From Palsa-504 sp050013055 (lineage in GTDB: Bacteria > Actinomycetota > Actinomycetes > Streptosporangiales > Streptosporangiaceae): a stretch of 64,000 nucleotides of DNA. Below the pieces are notes generated by a model. The model was given only the letters and a program-made list of their open reading frames with translations, was not told the DNA's origin and did not search any database. Positions within the stretch are counted from its first letter, which is position 1. The number at the start of each line of letters is the position of its first letter. The stretch spans positions 24,761 through 88,760 of the forward strand of contig JBEKGC010000026.1 in the NCBI GenBank assembly GCA_050013055.1, read 5' to 3'. The position numbers and the translations under genes are program-made. Shown here piece after piece: positions 24,793 through 32,815 of this stretch.

Positions 24793-26102
24793 TGTCGCGC
24801 CTGGGTAACGTCGGCGGTCGGCTGTACCGCGGCGAGGTATCGATCAACTTCGTCAGCCGGCAGCGGATCTGGTATTCCATCTCCGCGGCCATCTTGCTGA
24901 TCAGCGTCGTGGCGCTGTTTGCCCGCGGCCTGGACTTCAGCGTCGACTTCAAGGGCGGCGCGGTCTTCCAGTTCTCCGCGCCTGCGGCCACGCCCACCCA
25001 GGTGCAGGGGGCGGTGACCGACGCCGGCGTCACCGGCGGGGTCGTGCAGGAACTCAGCGGATCCCTGGGCAAGTCGTGGCAGGTGCAGACCCCGACGCTG
25101 ACCAACGCCCAGACCAATCAGGTCGAAAACTCCCTGATCAGCCACCTGGGTGTGGCGGCGAGCAAGATCAGTACCACCTACGTGGGGTCGAGCTGGGGGA
25201 GTCAGATCACCGGCAAGGCGATCGAAGCGCTCATCGCGTTCTTGATCGTGATCGTGATCTACCTGACCATCGCGTTCGATTGGAAGATGGCGATAGCGGC
25301 CTTCGTCGCCCTGATCCATGACCTGGTCATCGCGACCGGCGTGTATGCCCTCACCGGGTTCCAGGTAAGCCCGGCGACGGTCATCGGGCTGCTGACCATC
25401 CTGGGTTATTCGCTGTACGACACGGTGGTGGTCTTCGACAAGGTCCGGGAGAATACCGCCGGCCTGCTCGGCGGGGCCAGGAGCACGTATAGCCAGGCCG
25501 CGAACCTGGCCTTGAACCAGACGCTGGTCCGGTCCATCAACACGTCCCTGATCGCGCTGCTGCCGGTGGCCGCGATCTTGTTCGTCGGCGGCGGGCTGCT
25601 CGGCGCAGGCGAGCTGAAAGACCTGGCGCTTGTCCTGTTCGTCGGCATGCTGTCCGGCACGTACTCCTCCATCTTTATCGCCACCCCGGTGCTCGCCGAC
25701 CTCAAGGAGCGCGAGCCGCAGTACAAGGCGCTGGCCAAGCGCGTCACGCTGCGTTCCTCCGGCGGCCGCGCGGCGAAGCGGTCCGACGCCAAGGCCTCGT
25801 CCGGCACGGGCTCCCGCTCCGGGGCCCCGGCAGCGTCGGTGATTTCGGGGGTCTCCGGGGGCTCCGGGGTCGGGTCCGCGCCGCTCGCCGTCACCGACGA
25901 GCCCGACGACGATTACGGCGACGAACCGCCCGCCGCTGATGAGCTGACCATTACCAGCTCCAGGGGGCCGGGGACGACCGCCGGCGTTCCGGCCAGCCGC
26001 ACCGGAACCGGCGCCGCCCGGCCAGGCCCGCGGCAGCAGCCCCGCCGCAGCGGCGGCAGTTCGGCCAGGCACCGCCCGGCCGGCAAGAAGAAGCGACGCT
26101 GA
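24792..26102 (+). CDS. secF: Protein translocase subunit SecF
   Basis: The 436-residue partner of SecD has a first helix at about residues 28-45, then ARGLDFSVDFKGGAVFQFS (the SecF/SecD signature). The membrane domain contains FDWKMAIAAFVALIHDLVIATGVYAL, GYSLYDTVVVFDKVRENT and LNQTLVRSINTSLIALLPVAAIL. The last ~130 residues are a long, charged, disordered cytoplasmic tail rich in Gly, Ser, Pro and Arg, longer than in E. coli. The ATG overlaps the secD stop (TGATG), so stoichiometric expression is likely. Confidence 0.95.
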   Translation: MSRLGNVGGRLYRGEVSINFVSRQRIWYSISAAILLISVVALFARGLDFSVDFKGGAVFQFSAPAATPTQVQGAVTDAGVTGGVVQELSGSLGKSWQVQTPTLTNAQTNQVENSLISHLGVAASKISTTYVGSSWGSQITGKAIEALIAFLIVIVIYLTIAFDWKMAIAAFVALIHDLVIATGVYALTGFQVSPATVIGLLTILGYSLYDTVVVFDKVRENTAGLLGGARSTYSQAANLALNQTLVRSINTSLIALLPVAAILFVGGGLLGAGELKDLALVLFVGMLSGTYSSIFIATPVLADLKEREPQYKALAKRVTLRSSGGRAAKRSDAKASSGTGSRSGAPAASVISGVSGGSGVGSAPLAVTDEPDDDYGDEPPAADELTITSSRGPGTTAGVPASRTGTGAARPGPRQQPRRSGGSSARHRPAGKKKRR

Positions 26103-26105
26103 CGG

Positions 26106-26642
26106 GTGACCGGACCAGCCGATGACGAGCTGACCCGGCTCATCACCAGCCGAGTGCGTGACGTTCCGGACTACCCGCAGGCCGGGGTGGTCTTCAAGGA
26201 CATCACCCCGCTGCTCGCCGACAGTAAGGTGTTCGGTGCCGTGGTGGACGCCCTGGCCGCGTTGTACGGACCGGTCGACAAGGTCGCGGGCATCGAGGCG
26301 CGGGGTTTTATCCTCGCCGCCCCGGTGGCGTGCCGTCTGGGGGCGGGCTTCGTGCCCATCCGCAAGAAGGGCAAGCTGCCTGGTGTCACCTTCGCGCAAG
26401 ATTACGAGCTGGAATACGGCATCTCGACCCTCGAGGTTCTCGCCGACGCGTTCGGCCCGTCCGATCGTGTCCTGGTCATCGACGATGTGCTGGCCACCGG
26501 GGGCACGGCGGAGGCGACGGTCAACCTGGTGCGCCGCTCCGGCGCCCAGGTGGCCGGCATCGCCATGCTGATCGAGCTCTCGGTCCTGGGCGGCCGGGCC
26601 AAGCTCGCCGATATCCCCGTCACATCGCTGCTCACCATCTAG
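26106..26642 (+). CDS. apt: Adenine phosphoribosyltransferase
   Basis: A 178-residue type I PRTase. The PRPP-binding motif is VLVIDDVLATGGTAEAT, and the N-terminal part has DYPQAGVVFKDITPLLAD and GIEARGFILAAPVACRLGAGFVPIRKKGKLPG, all typical of Apt. It salvages adenine to AMP. It starts with GTG three bases after the secF stop and is followed by relA, the same order as in mycobacteria and streptomycetes. Confidence 0.95.
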   Translation: MTGPADDELTRLITSRVRDVPDYPQAGVVFKDITPLLADSKVFGAVVDALAALYGPVDKVAGIEARGFILAAPVACRLGAGFVPIRKKGKLPGVTFAQDYELEYGISTLEVLADAFGPSDRVLVIDDVLATGGTAEATVNLVRRSGAQVAGIAMLIELSVLGGRAKLADIPVTSLLTI

Positions 26643-26648
26643 CCGCCT

Positions 26649-26662
26649 GGACACCCTTGTCC
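26649..26662 (+). terminator. Weak hairpin after apt
   Basis: GGACA-CCCT-TGTCC begins six bases after the apt stop. The stem is short and there is no T-run, so it may only attenuate readthrough into relA. Confidence 0.3.
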
Positions 26663-26761
26663 GGGCCGCGATTGCGCTTCCTGGCCGGGAATCACGGGCA
26701 CGTCATCGGACGTTTACCTCGGCCAAGTACACTAATGACTTGGCAGATGCGAGGAGCGCTA

Positions 26762-29461
26762 GTGGCCGGTGATGTCATCACGACCGGCACGAGGGCCGCC
26801 GACGCCACTCCGGGGGACGCGCAGCGGGATTCAGGTCCCGCCGCCGGTCAACCGGCCGAGGTAGCGGAGCCGGCCGACGTGCCGAGCCGCCCCATGGCCA
26901 ACAGCGGCTCCGACCCGGGCACGGAAACCCCCGACCCGGAAACGCCGGCGGGAGTTCCTACCGAGGAAAGTCCCGCTTCGCGCACTGCTCAGGACACCCC
27001 GGCCTCGCCCACCCCAGCCTCAGACAGCGCCGCGCCTGATACACCCCCTACGCCCGGCGCACCAGAGCCCGCAGCACCGGTACCCGGCGCACCGGAAGCC
27101 GAGGCAGCGGGACCCGAAGGTCAGGCCGTCCCGGCCAGGTCCTCTCGGAGTGAGCGATCCGGGCGGCCGGGGATCGACCGGGCGGTCGCGACAGCCCCGC
27201 CTGCTGACGCCGCCGCGCCCGGCGTTGGGGTCCGGCGGCGGCTCGCCCGGCTCGGCGCGCAGCGAGGGACCACGATGAACCCCGTCCTTGAGCCACTCGT
27301 CAAGACCGTGCGCGGGACGCACCCGAAGGCCGACATCCGGCTCATCGAACGGGCCTACGAGTCGGCCGCCTACTGGCACAGGGACCAGAAACGGCGCAGC
27401 GGCGACCCGTACATCACCCACCCGCTCGCGGTCGCCACGATCCTCGCTGAGCTGGGGATGAACACCGAGACGATCTGCGCCGCGCTGTTGCACGACACGG
27501 TGGAAGACACCCCCTATACGCTCACCGAGCTGCGCGGCGAGTTCGGCGAGGACATCGCCGCGCTCGTGGACGGTGTCACCAAGCTGGACAAGGTCAAGTA
27601 CGGCGACTCGGCCGAGGCGGAGACCGTCCGCAAGATGGTGGTCGCGATGTCCCGCGACATCCGGGTGCTTGTGATCAAGCTCGCGGACCGGCTGCATAAC
27701 ATGCGGACGCTGCGCTGGCTGCCCAGGGACAAGCAGGAGCGCAAGTCCCGCGAGGTGCTGGAGATCTACGCCCCGCTCGCCCACCGGCTCGGCATGAACA
27801 AGGTGAAGTGGGAGCTCGAGGACCTCGCCTTCGCGACGTTGTACCCCAAGCGCTTCGACGAGATCGTCCGGTTGGTGTCCGGCCGTTCGCCGCGCCGCGA
27901 CGTGTTTCTCGAGGAGGTGATCCAGGACGTCTACGCCGACATGCGCGAGAACAAGATCAAGGTCAGCGTGACCGGCCGCCCCAAGCACTACTACTCGATC
28001 TACCAGAAGATGATCGCCAAGAACGTCGGCTTCGACGACATCTACGACCTGGTGGGCATCCGCGTGCTTGTCGATTCGGTCAAGGACTGCTACGCGGCGC
28101 TCGGCACCATCCACGCGCGGTGGAACCCCGTCCCCGGACGGTTCAAGGACTACATCGCGATGCCGAAGTTCAACATGTACCAGTCGCTGCACACGACCGT
28201 CATCGGTCCCGGCGGCAAGCCGGTAGAGCTGCAGATCCGGACCCTGCGCATGCACCAGCGGGCGGAATACGGGGTCGCGGCGCACTGGAAGTACAAGGAG
28301 GACTCGGCGTTCGGCGGCCGGGCCAAGGACGCCAAGGACGACGCCCAGGAGATGACCTGGCTCCGCCAGCTCGTCGACTGGCAGCGCGAGACCGAGGACC
28401 CCGCTGAGTTCCTCGAGTCGCTCCGTTTCGACTTGGCGGCCGCCGAGGTCTACGTGTTCACGCCCCGCGGCGAGGTGATGGCGCTGCCGCAGGGCTCGAC
28501 CCCGGTGGACTTCGCCTACGCGATCCACACCGAGGTCGGGCACCGGACGATCGGCGCCAGGATCAACAACCGCCTGGTCGCCCTCGAGTCCACCCTGGAC
28601 AACGGCGACACGGTCGAGATCTTCACCTCGAAGGCAGCCGAAGCGGGCCCAAGCCGGGACTGGCTCAAGTTCGTGCAGAGCCCCCGGGCCAGGAACAAGA
28701 TCAGGCAATGGTTCTCCAAGGAGCGCAGGGAAGCCGCGGTCGAGGCGGGCAAGGACCAGATCGCCCGGGCCATCCGCAAGCAAGGGCTGCCGCTGCAGCG
28801 GCTCGCCGTCGGCGAGACCCTGCTCACCCTGGCCCGCGACCTGCGCTACCCGGACGTGTCCGCCCTGTACGCCGCCGTCGGTGAGGGCCGGGTCAGCGCC
28901 CAGTCAGTGGTCGAGAAGCTGGTCAAGTCGGTCGGCGGTTTCGCCGGCGCCCAGGAGGACCTGGCCGAGACGGCCCTGCCGACCAAGGCGCCGCAGCCCA
29001 GGGCGCCGGGAGACCCAGGTGTCGAAGTCACAGGCGCGCCTGACGTCTGGGTGCGCCTGTCCCGGTGCTGTACCCCGGTGCCGGGTGACCCGATCACCGG
29101 CTTCGTGACCCACGGTCATGGCGTGTCGGTGCACCGGGTGGACTGCGTCAACATCGTTCACCTGAACGGCCTCCAGCAGGAGCGCATGGTCGAGGTCCAC
29201 TGGGCGCCGACCGACGGCTCGGTGTTCCTGGTCGCCATCCAGGTCGAGGCGCTCGACCGGACCAGGCTGCTCTCCGACGTGACCCGGGTGCTATCCGACC
29301 AGCACGTCAATATTCTGTCCGCGAACGTGACGACCACCAGGGACCGGGTGGCGTTCAGCCGGTTCACGTTTGAGATGGGTGACCCCACGCACCTCAACCA
29401 TGTCCTGCGCGCCGTCCGCGCCATCGACGGCGTCTACGACGTCTACCGCGTCACCAGCTGA
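26762..29461 (+). CDS. relA: Bifunctional (p)ppGpp synthetase/hydrolase RelA/SpoT
   Basis: 899 residues from GTG 26762, chosen because GAGGAG lies five bases upstream. The first ~170 residues are disordered (Pro/Ala/Asp/Glu-rich). Then come the HD hydrolase domain (THPLAVATILAELGMN, CAALLHDTVEDTPYT, KLADRLHNMRTLRWLP) and the synthetase domain (KVSVTGRPKHYYSIYQKM, FKDYIAMPKFNMYQSLHTTV). A TGS domain (VYVFTPRGEVMALPQGSTPV), a zinc-finger-like CCTPVPGD segment and a C-terminal ACT domain follow. It makes and degrades the stringent-response alarmone. Its 3' end overlaps the convergent DUF349 gene by 19 bases, so the two messages are antisense to each other at their ends. Confidence 0.96.
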   Translation: MAGDVITTGTRAADATPGDAQRDSGPAAGQPAEVAEPADVPSRPMANSGSDPGTETPDPETPAGVPTEESPASRTAQDTPASPTPASDSAAPDTPPTPGAPEPAAPVPGAPEAEAAGPEGQAVPARSSRSERSGRPGIDRAVATAPPADAAAPGVGVRRRLARLGAQRGTTMNPVLEPLVKTVRGTHPKADIRLIERAYESAAYWHRDQKRRSGDPYITHPLAVATILAELGMNTETICAALLHDTVEDTPYTLTELRGEFGEDIAALVDGVTKLDKVKYGDSAEAETVRKMVVAMSRDIRVLVIKLADRLHNMRTLRWLPRDKQERKSREVLEIYAPLAHRLGMNKVKWELEDLAFATLYPKRFDEIVRLVSGRSPRRDVFLEEVIQDVYADMRENKIKVSVTGRPKHYYSIYQKMIAKNVGFDDIYDLVGIRVLVDSVKDCYAALGTIHARWNPVPGRFKDYIAMPKFNMYQSLHTTVIGPGGKPVELQIRTLRMHQRAEYGVAAHWKYKEDSAFGGRAKDAKDDAQEMTWLRQLVDWQRETEDPAEFLESLRFDLAAAEVYVFTPRGEVMALPQGSTPVDFAYAIHTEVGHRTIGARINNRLVALESTLDNGDTVEIFTSKAAEAGPSRDWLKFVQSPRARNKIRQWFSKERREAAVEAGKDQIARAIRKQGLPLQRLAVGETLLTLARDLRYPDVSALYAAVGEGRVSAQSVVEKLVKSVGGFAGAQEDLAETALPTKAPQPRAPGDPGVEVTGAPDVWVRLSRCCTPVPGDPITGFVTHGHGVSVHRVDCVNIVHLNGLQQERMVEVHWAPTDGSVFLVAIQVEALDRTRLLSDVTRVLSDQHVNILSANVTTTRDRVAFSRFTFEMGDPTHLNHVLRAVRAIDGVYDVYRVTS

Positions 29462-30711
29462 CGGCCGAGCCCTAATACCTTAAATTCGGCTAGGGTGTGC
29501 TCGGCTTCTTCGAGCCAGGCGCGGCGGGCGGTCAGGGCTTCTGTGGCGGTGCGCTCGGCGCGGGCGTCGCCTCGGTCGCGGGCCTTGGCCAGCTGCTGTT
29601 CCAGCTGGGCGATGGTGGAGCGCAGCTGGGCGACGGTGCCTTCGGCCCGGGCCAGCGCTTCGGGGTTGGACCGGCGCCACTGGTTCTCTTCGGCCTTGCG
29701 GATGGTCTCCTCTACCTTCCGCAGGCCCGACTCCAGCTGCTCCCTGGAGTCCCGCGGCACCGCTCCGATCTGCTCCCATCGTTCCTGGATGCCTCGCAGC
29801 GCCGACCTGGCGGCGCGGATGTCGGAGACCGGCAGCAGTCCCTGGGCCTGATCGAGCAGCAGCTGCTTGGCCTCGGCGTGCTCGCGCAGTTCGGCGTCCT
29901 TGGCGGAGAACACTTCGGACCGGGCGGTGAAGAACTTGTCCTGCGCCGCCCGGAAGCGCTTCCACAGTTCGGCTTCGGTGTCCCGGTCCGCCCGCCCGGC
30001 CGCCTTCCACCGGCTCATCAGGTCACGGAACGCGCTGGTGGTCGGACCCCACTCGACCGATCCCGACAGGGCCTCGGCCTCGGCGACCAGCTGTTCCTTC
30101 CTGCCCCTGACGTCCTCGCGTTCGGCCTCCAGGGTGGCGAAGTACGCCTTGCGCCGCTTGGTGAACGCGTTGCGGGCCGCGGACAGGCGCTTCCACAGCA
30201 CCGCCTCGGCGGCCCGCTCGGCGTGCGGGGCCGCCTTCCACGCTTCAAGCAGCTCGCGCATCCGTTCGCCGCTGCTCTTCCAGTGAGTGGCTTCTACGGC
30301 GATCTGCTCCGCCTCGGCGACGATCCGCTCTTTGATGTCCTTGGCCTGCTCGCGGGCCTGCTCACGGGCCGCCTTGGCCTCCTCGCGACGCTGGCCGACG
30401 TCCTCGGTCAGCCGCTCCAGGCGTACCCGGAGACCATCGAGGTCGCCGAGCGCGTGAGCCTCGGAGATGCTCTTGATCAAGCGCTGCACGCTGGCGGAGG
30501 CCTGGGCCGGCGCCATGTCGGTCGTCGCGATCCGCTGCTCGAGCAGGACGACCTCGGTCTCGAGAGACTCGTATTTGCGCTGGAAAAAGGCGATCGCCTC
30601 TTCCGGACTACCCGCCTGCCACGAGCCGATCACCCGCTCGCCGTCGGCGGTACGGACATAGACGGTCCCGTCGGCGTCTACCCGGCCCCACGGATGGTAG
30701 GCGGTGGTCAC
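29443..30711 (-). CDS. DUF349 domain-containing coiled-coil protein
   Basis: The 422-residue, highly charged helical protein contains three to four DUF349 repeats, recognisable by W-K-x2-x10-LWKRF patterns: LLEAWKAAPHAERAAEAVLW, LMSRWKAAGRADRDTEAELW and IQERWEQIGAVPRDSREQLE. The N-terminal ~70 residues form a small beta-rich segment with GRVDADGTVYVRTADGERVIG. Related proteins occur next to relA in many actinobacteria; no catalytic activity is established. The GTG start has AGGAGG six bases upstream. The coiled-coil content suggests binding to a large complex, which is inference only. Confidence 0.85.
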   Translation of the reverse strand: MTTAYHPWGRVDADGTVYVRTADGERVIGSWQAGSPEEAIAFFQRKYESLETEVVLLEQRIATTDMAPAQASASVQRLIKSISEAHALGDLDGLRVRLERLTEDVGQRREEAKAAREQAREQAKDIKERIVAEAEQIAVEATHWKSSGERMRELLEAWKAAPHAERAAEAVLWKRLSAARNAFTKRRKAYFATLEAEREDVRGRKEQLVAEAEALSGSVEWGPTTSAFRDLMSRWKAAGRADRDTEAELWKRFRAAQDKFFTARSEVFSAKDAELREHAEAKQLLLDQAQGLLPVSDIRAARSALRGIQERWEQIGAVPRDSREQLESGLRKVEETIRKAEENQWRRSNPEALARAEGTVAQLRSTIAQLEQQLAKARDRGDARAERTATEALTARRAWLEEAEHTLAEFKVLGLGRQLVTR

Positions 30712-30741
30712 GGCGAACCTCCTGCGTTGTTCGTGCTCGTG

Positions 30742-31623
30742 TCAGGTTTTCTTGATCGTCACACTGTCGATGATGACCTTGTTCTTCGGGGCACCACCCT
30801 CAGCCTGACCCGACACGGTGTACTGACACGAGTACCCCTCCTTCGCCACATTCTGGACGATGTTGAGTCCAGAGGAAACCGTGGCGAACGGCGTGTAAGA
30901 GGCTCCGAGCCCCGATGTGCTGTCCTTGTACACGATGAAGAACTGGCTGCCGTTGGTGCTCGCGCTGCCTTCGTTGGCCATGGCCACCGTCCCGGCCGGG
31001 TACTTGGCGCCGGTCAGGTTCTCGCTGGCGAAGTCGTAGCCGGGGGTCCCAGTGCCGATCTTGCTCGTCGAACTGCAGGTCAGCTTGGTGGTGGCGGTGG
31101 CGTACGGATCACCGCACTGCAGCACGTAAATGCCGGTGGTCAAGAGCCGGTGGCACTGGGTGTTGTTGAAATACCCCGCTTGCGCCAGATGGACGAACGA
31201 GTTGACCGTGCAGGTCGCCTTGTTGTTGAGCAGGTTGAAAACGATCTTGCCCAGGTTTGTGTTGACGGTCGCCTGGTAGCTGTCGGTGTAGTCGGGCGTG
31301 GACGACGGGAGACTGACGGTGCGGGCGGCCGGCGTGGCCTTGGTGTAGGTGCAGTGGTGCGCGGGCTCGGCCACGGTGGACGCCGAAGGCGTGGCGCTCG
31401 GCGTGGCGCTCGCGGACTTGGTTGGCGAAGCCGTCGGGTGTTTGGCGCCGCCGCCGGGCAGGAATACATACAGCAAGGAGGCAATCAGAGCCGCGGCGAG
31501 CACCCCGCTCAGGCCGAAGAGCCCGCGTCGTCTGAGCTGGCGCTGCCTGGCCGCCCGTAGCTCCTGCTGGCGCCGGTACTTTTCCCTGGCCTGCCTGCGC
31601 TGGCGATCGTTCTTACCCGGCAC
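30742..31623 (-). CDS. Membrane-anchored cyclophilin-type peptidyl-prolyl isomerase
   Basis: The 293-residue protein has a strongly basic cytoplasmic N-terminus, one membrane helix (LFGLSGVLAAALIASLLYVFL, about 35-55), a Ser/Thr/Pro-rich linker and an outward-facing cyclophilin domain. Cyclophilin motifs are GKIVFNLLNNKA, the FxxxxCHRL variant of the catalytic FHRxxxxF segment, and GTVAMANEGSASTNGSQFFI. The usual catalytic Arg is present in CHRL. It probably folds exported proteins, which fits with secDF nearby. Several cysteines (CTY, CTV, CHR, CGD, CSS, CQY) could form disulfides outside the cell. The GTG start has AAGGAGG upstream. Confidence 0.88.
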   Translation of the reverse strand: MPGKNDRQRRQAREKYRRQQELRAARQRQLRRRGLFGLSGVLAAALIASLLYVFLPGGGAKHPTASPTKSASATPSATPSASTVAEPAHHCTYTKATPAARTVSLPSSTPDYTDSYQATVNTNLGKIVFNLLNNKATCTVNSFVHLAQAGYFNNTQCHRLLTTGIYVLQCGDPYATATTKLTCSSTSKIGTGTPGYDFASENLTGAKYPAGTVAMANEGSASTNGSQFFIVYKDSTSGLGASYTPFATVSSGLNIVQNVAKEGYSCQYTVSGQAEGGAPKNKVIIDSVTIKKT

Positions 31624-31775
31624 CGGTCGAGTCCTCCTTAGCCTGTCGCTCTATCCCGCTACCTGGTATCACGGGAGGCAGGCCACTAACCCGATGTTTA
31701 CCTACGACCTCGGAACATAGGCAGTGGCGGGTTTGGAGGGGCGCGAACCTTATAGCCCCCCGAACCCCCCGCAAT

Positions 31776-31795
31776 ATTCGCGATCGTTCGCGAAT
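31776..31795. promoter_or_regulatory. Palindrome in the divergent cyclophilin / MBL-hydrolase promoter region
   Basis: ATTCGCGA-TCGT-TCGCGAAT is a perfect 8-bp inverted repeat midway in the 273-base region separating two divergently transcribed genes. Its symmetry and placement fit a dimeric repressor or activator site. No regulator gene is adjacent. Confidence 0.5.
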
Positions 31796-31896
31796 CGTAC
31801 CTTCCGGTTGCCCGGATCGGTACCCTTCGTTATCGGTTCGCGGCCATGCGGGTTCCCTCGGTAGCCTGAGACACCGTACCGTGAGAAAGGACGCTC

Positions 31897-32637
31897 GTGC
31901 TCGTCGCAGGGTTCCCGGCCGGCGGGTTCGCGGCCAACTGTTATGTAGTCGCGTCCGCGCCCGGACAGGAGTGCGTGATCATCGACCCGGGTCAGGATGC
32001 GGAACGCGGCATCTCCGAGATCCTCGCCGAGCACCGGCTCAGGCCCGCCGCGGTCTTGCTCACGCACGGCCATATTGATCATGTCTGGTCCGTCGCCCCG
32101 GTGTGCGACGCGAAAGGCATCCCGGCGTATATCCACCCGCGCGACCGTGCCTTGCTGAGCGATCCGGCTAAGGGTTTCCCGCTCGGGGCCGGGCAGGAAC
32201 TGTTCGGCGGCCTGGAATTCACCGAGCCGGACGACGTAAAAGAACTGGCCGACCGGATGACGTTGAGCCTCGTCGGACTTGAGATCACGGTGGACCACGC
32301 GCCTGGGCACACCGAAGGATCTGTGACATTCCGGCTGCCATTGGACCGGCCATCGCCGGTGACGGCCCCGGGCGCGAGCACGGTAGACGAGGCCGGGGTG
32401 GACGTCCTGTTCTCCGGGGACTTGCTGTTCGCCGGGTCGATCGGGCGCACCGACCTGCCCGGCGGGGACTACCGCACGATGCTGCGCAGCCTGGCCAAGG
32501 TCTGCCTGACCCTGCCCGACCAGACCGTGGTGCTCTCCGGGCACGGGCCGCAGACGACCATTGGCGCGGAACGCCGCTCGAATCCGTTCCTGGCCGGCCT
32601 GAACCCGCCTGCTTCAGGTCCGGTCAGGGGAATGTGA
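31897..32637 (+). CDS. Metallo-beta-lactamase-fold hydrolase (glyoxalase II-like)
   Basis: The 246-residue enzyme has the binuclear metal motif THGHIDHVW (H-x-H-x-D-H), a further ligand His in HAPGHTEGSV, an Asp in LFSGDLLFAGSIGRTDLPGG and a final His in LSGHGPQTTIG. This set is typical of glyoxalase II / hydroxyacylglutathione-hydrolase-like thiolesterases. Actinobacteria lack glutathione, so the true thioester is unknown, possibly a mycothiol or other conjugate. GTG 31897 has GAAAGGA upstream. In related genomes this gene is followed by hisS; here aspS follows directly. Confidence 0.85.
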   Translation: MLVAGFPAGGFAANCYVVASAPGQECVIIDPGQDAERGISEILAEHRLRPAAVLLTHGHIDHVWSVAPVCDAKGIPAYIHPRDRALLSDPAKGFPLGAGQELFGGLEFTEPDDVKELADRMTLSLVGLEITVDHAPGHTEGSVTFRLPLDRPSPVTAPGASTVDEAGVDVLFSGDLLFAGSIGRTDLPGGDYRTMLRSLAKVCLTLPDQTVVLSGHGPQTTIGAERRSNPFLAGLNPPASGPVRGM

Positions 32638-32815
32638 CACAGAAAATGTGAGCCCACCGCGAGGGCCCAGGCGGCGCGCTCCGGTGGCCGGCCGCAAGCA
32701 GGCCGGATCGTTCGGATAAAAAGACTTTGGCAGAAAGATGCAGCCCGATCCGCACGGTGGGTCAGATGTCGGCGTGGCCGACGGCACGGTTGCGAGACGA
32801 GAGGGGCTTGAGGCG

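Noticed and set aside
31724..31770. G/C-rich stretch as a classical terminator
   Set aside because: Possible stem bases exist (GGGGC/GCCCC) but the loop is long and there is no T-run; it lies in a divergent promoter region where a terminator is not expected.
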